NCBI GenBank assembly: GCA_013399115.1
Contig: VXAA01005204.1
Location: forward strand, 35,768-99,767
DNA length: 64,000 nucleotides
Source: Anseranas semipalmata
Taxonomy: Eukaryota > Chordata > Aves > Anseriformes > Anseranatidae
Direction: 5' to 3'
A model generated the notes under the pieces. The model saw only the letters and a program-made list of their open reading frames with translations, had not been told where the DNA came from and searched no databases. Within the stretch, counting starts at the first letter, position 1. Every line of letters starts with the position of its first letter. Both the position numbers and the translations under genes were made by a program. Positions 62,101-64,000 of the stretch are shown piece after piece.

Positions 62101-63859
62101 CTCCAACACAGCAACTTTTCAAGTCCTAGAACACCTTCCTGCTCGCCCCACAAATTCCAGACGTTACAGCTAAGAGCGTGGCGTTTTAATGTTTTACATT
62201 CTAGAATCAAGAGAGTTCAATGCAAAACATTAACTTCCAGTATGTGCACAAGGAAAGTTAAAGCTCCAGCTTCTTTCTCTTCACATCCAGAAAAACCACC
62301 TTGAAATAAGCAAGTCTCCATTTAATTATACAACTAAGCCAATGAAGTCAGTAAGCCTTCCTTACAAACTGCATTTAAATATTTCATATTTACTCTTCAT
62401 AATATATATGAAATTTGTATTTTATCAGAACAAACTTAGACACATTAGTATGTGTTTTCTAGGAGAAGACCTTGTTAACATGGAAGCTATTTGGAAGACC
62501 TCTTGGCAGTTCTACAGCTTTTCTACTGCACAGCCAAATCATAGGTAACAGGATATCTTTTGTGAGCTTCAAAGAGAATAAAAGCAAGAAAAAAAGCTTA
62601 GGGGGACCAAGAACAGAAATTAATCACACAAAAAGCAAATGCACAGCTCCAAGACAAACCAGTTAGGAACCCTTTCAAAATACCATAACCTTCATTTAAA
62701 CGGGCTTTGGACCTCACCATCCCCTGTCACACTCTGCCCTCAGGTATCCACAAGCAAGTGCAATCAGCTGCGAAGAGCACAATGCCCTTGCGTTGCTACT
62801 TTATAGAACTTCCACTGCCATTTAGAAACAGCTACTTCATGAATATTTACAGGATTAAAGCAACACTCAAGACAGAAGCTTAACTAGGCACACACCTGGT
62901 TACTGTTCTTCTCTGGACTAAGGTGCCCTATGCACTGAAGTTAAATGATCTACCTTCATGCTACTGAGCAGTTCAAACTCAGTTTTCATGATCTCTTCCT
63001 TCCAAATGTGCTAGAAAGTCGCAAGAACAAGGCTCTTCCCCAAATGCTGTAGGATTAGATGACAAAAAAAGCTTTACTGACAAAGCTTTTCAAAGCTCCT
63101 CTTTAAGCAAAGAGGCTTCCCCTTTCCACTTAGCTATGTTCTTCCAAACAAACTGCATGAAGCAGCGCAATGGAACTGTCAACCAAGCCACTCAATGCAG
63201 AGTGCCAGCTTTCCAAGTTAGGGAAGTTTTCAGTAAGTATGTTTAATCATTAAGATGAGGACTTTTCCTTGTAACTGTGATTTAGGCATTAATTCTACCA
63301 TGGTCTAGAACTAAAGCCACAAGAGATCTATCGGTAAAGAGATGATATTTATGTTCTACTGCAGTCTTAGTGTACAGAACAAGACTCCAATAATACACGG
63401 ATGTACAGAAGTCTATTGATATCATTCTTGTCAACTGCAGGTTCGCATCATTTGTCATCCTTCACAGCATGTTTCCACAGATCTTTTTTTCTACCATAGC
63501 ACAGATTACACATCTATAAAAAGAAAAAAAGGTAAGTGACTTGAGAGAAGGCAAGTGCCTTTAAAATGCATTTAAGAGCTTCTTTGTATGCTGACCTTTT
63601 TTTGTTAAGGGCAGGCAACAGCCAGAGCAAAACAAAGAAACTTGCACTGATCCTATTACTGTAAAGGTCAGGGACAGGAAACTTCAGGAAAAGAGGAACA
63701 GGAACAATTTTCTTTTTAAATGGATAACTGTGTACAGGAAGAATGAAGTTCTTCCAGAAGATACCAGCAAAACACGCAGAAGAAACACAGCCACGACTTG
63801 CCAAGAAAAGCTCCCACTTTGGCCAATACGCACACAAGCGCTTTTCAGAACGAGGAAGC
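56153..63859 (-). other. SNX2: SNX2 intron 1, partial (7.7 kb visible)
   Basis: Sequence upstream of exon 2 up to the CpG-rich edge. It has a (CA)n microsatellite and short A runs; no exon, CR1 or RNA gene is recognised. Exon 1 coding sequence (36 residues expected) was not found here. Confidence 0.75.
60068..60086. repeat. (CA)n microsatellite in SNX2 intron 1
   Basis: About nine CA dinucleotides. Confidence 0.85.
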
Positions 63860-64000
63860 ATTTGCGCAGCGAGCCGCGGGTCTGTTCCTCCTAACTCACG
63901 GAGGGCCGGCCGGCCGGCCGCAGGGACGCGTTCAGCACCGGCTTCCAGCCCGCTCGGCCCCGCTCCCCCAGCGGCCCGGTGCCCCCCCAGCCGCGGGGGG
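63860..64000. promoter_or_regulatory. CpG-rich right edge, probably near the SNX2 promoter/exon 1
   Basis: The last 140 bp turn sharply GC- and CpG-rich, with four tandem GGCC units at about 63905-63920 and several C runs. SNX2 exon 1 must lie upstream of 56152 on the minus strand and is not seen in the window, so this is probably the shore of the SNX2 CpG-island promoter continuing past 64000. No SNX2 first-exon codons are recognisable here. Confidence 0.55.

Noticed and set aside
63514..63861. A 115-codon minus-strand frame near the right edge, considered as SNX2 exon 1
   Set aside because: The sequence is hydrophobic and unlike the acidic SNX2 N-terminus; it has no donor in the right phase and no family resemblance.
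63890..63900. Donor-like CC|GTGAGT on the minus strand in the CpG-rich edge, considered as the end of SNX2 exon 1
   Set aside because: The preceding sequence is GGCC repeats and does not encode the acidic, Ser/Thr-rich end expected before exon 2; no upstream ATG is in the window. A non-coding 5' exon cannot be excluded.
1..64000. CRISPR arrays, operons, tRNA or rRNA genes
   Set aside because: No regularly spaced repeats, no clustered prokaryotic-type genes and no cloverleaf or rRNA-like sequence were recognised; the window is vertebrate nuclear DNA.

Overview
This is a vertebrate nuclear DNA window, almost certainly from a bird. Two things show this: CR1 (chicken-repeat-1) LINE fragments, with their reverse-transcriptase C-termini and tails built on the octamer ATTCTATG, are the dominant interspersed repeats; and the only gene that can be read is a vertebrate sorting nexin with compact introns. 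The sequence is AT-rich apart from GC-rich, CpG-rich patches at about 19.64-20.56 kb and at the right edge. There are assembly gaps at 20010-20309 (300 N), 37172-37196 (25 N) and 47380-47783 (404 N).

The main gene is SNX2 (sorting nexin-2) on the minus strand. Fourteen coding exons (called 2-15) run from 56152 down to the stop codon at 27982-27984. Every junction keeps the reading frame. The exons give 483 residues, so the usual 519-residue SNX2 leaves 36 residues for a first coding exon that is not in the window and probably lies just beyond 64000, next to the CpG-rich right edge. Exons 2-3 encode the disordered acidic N-terminus with an Asp-Leu-Phe motif, exons 4-8 the PX domain with all four phosphoinositide-pocket residues, and exons 9-15 the BAR domain. 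Thirteen introns are complete here. Twelve are GT-AG and intron 13 (107 nt) has a GC donor.

Downstream of SNX2 (below 27.5 kb) lies about 7 kb of apparently intergenic DNA. It holds a CR1 fragment and a striking 13-bp homopurine tandem repeat. A CpG island follows, centred on the 300-N gap. From the conserved vertebrate order SNX2 then SNX24 in the same direction, this island is probably the SNX24 promoter and first exon, hidden in the gap. The leftmost 19.6 kb would then be SNX24 intron 1; I recognise no exon in it.

The longest visible intron, SNX2 intron 2 (44779-56034), has collected most of the transposons. It contains a three-layer nest (an LTR-like element inside a plus-strand CR1 inside a minus-strand CR1) and a separate CR1 whose terminal 164 codons are still open.
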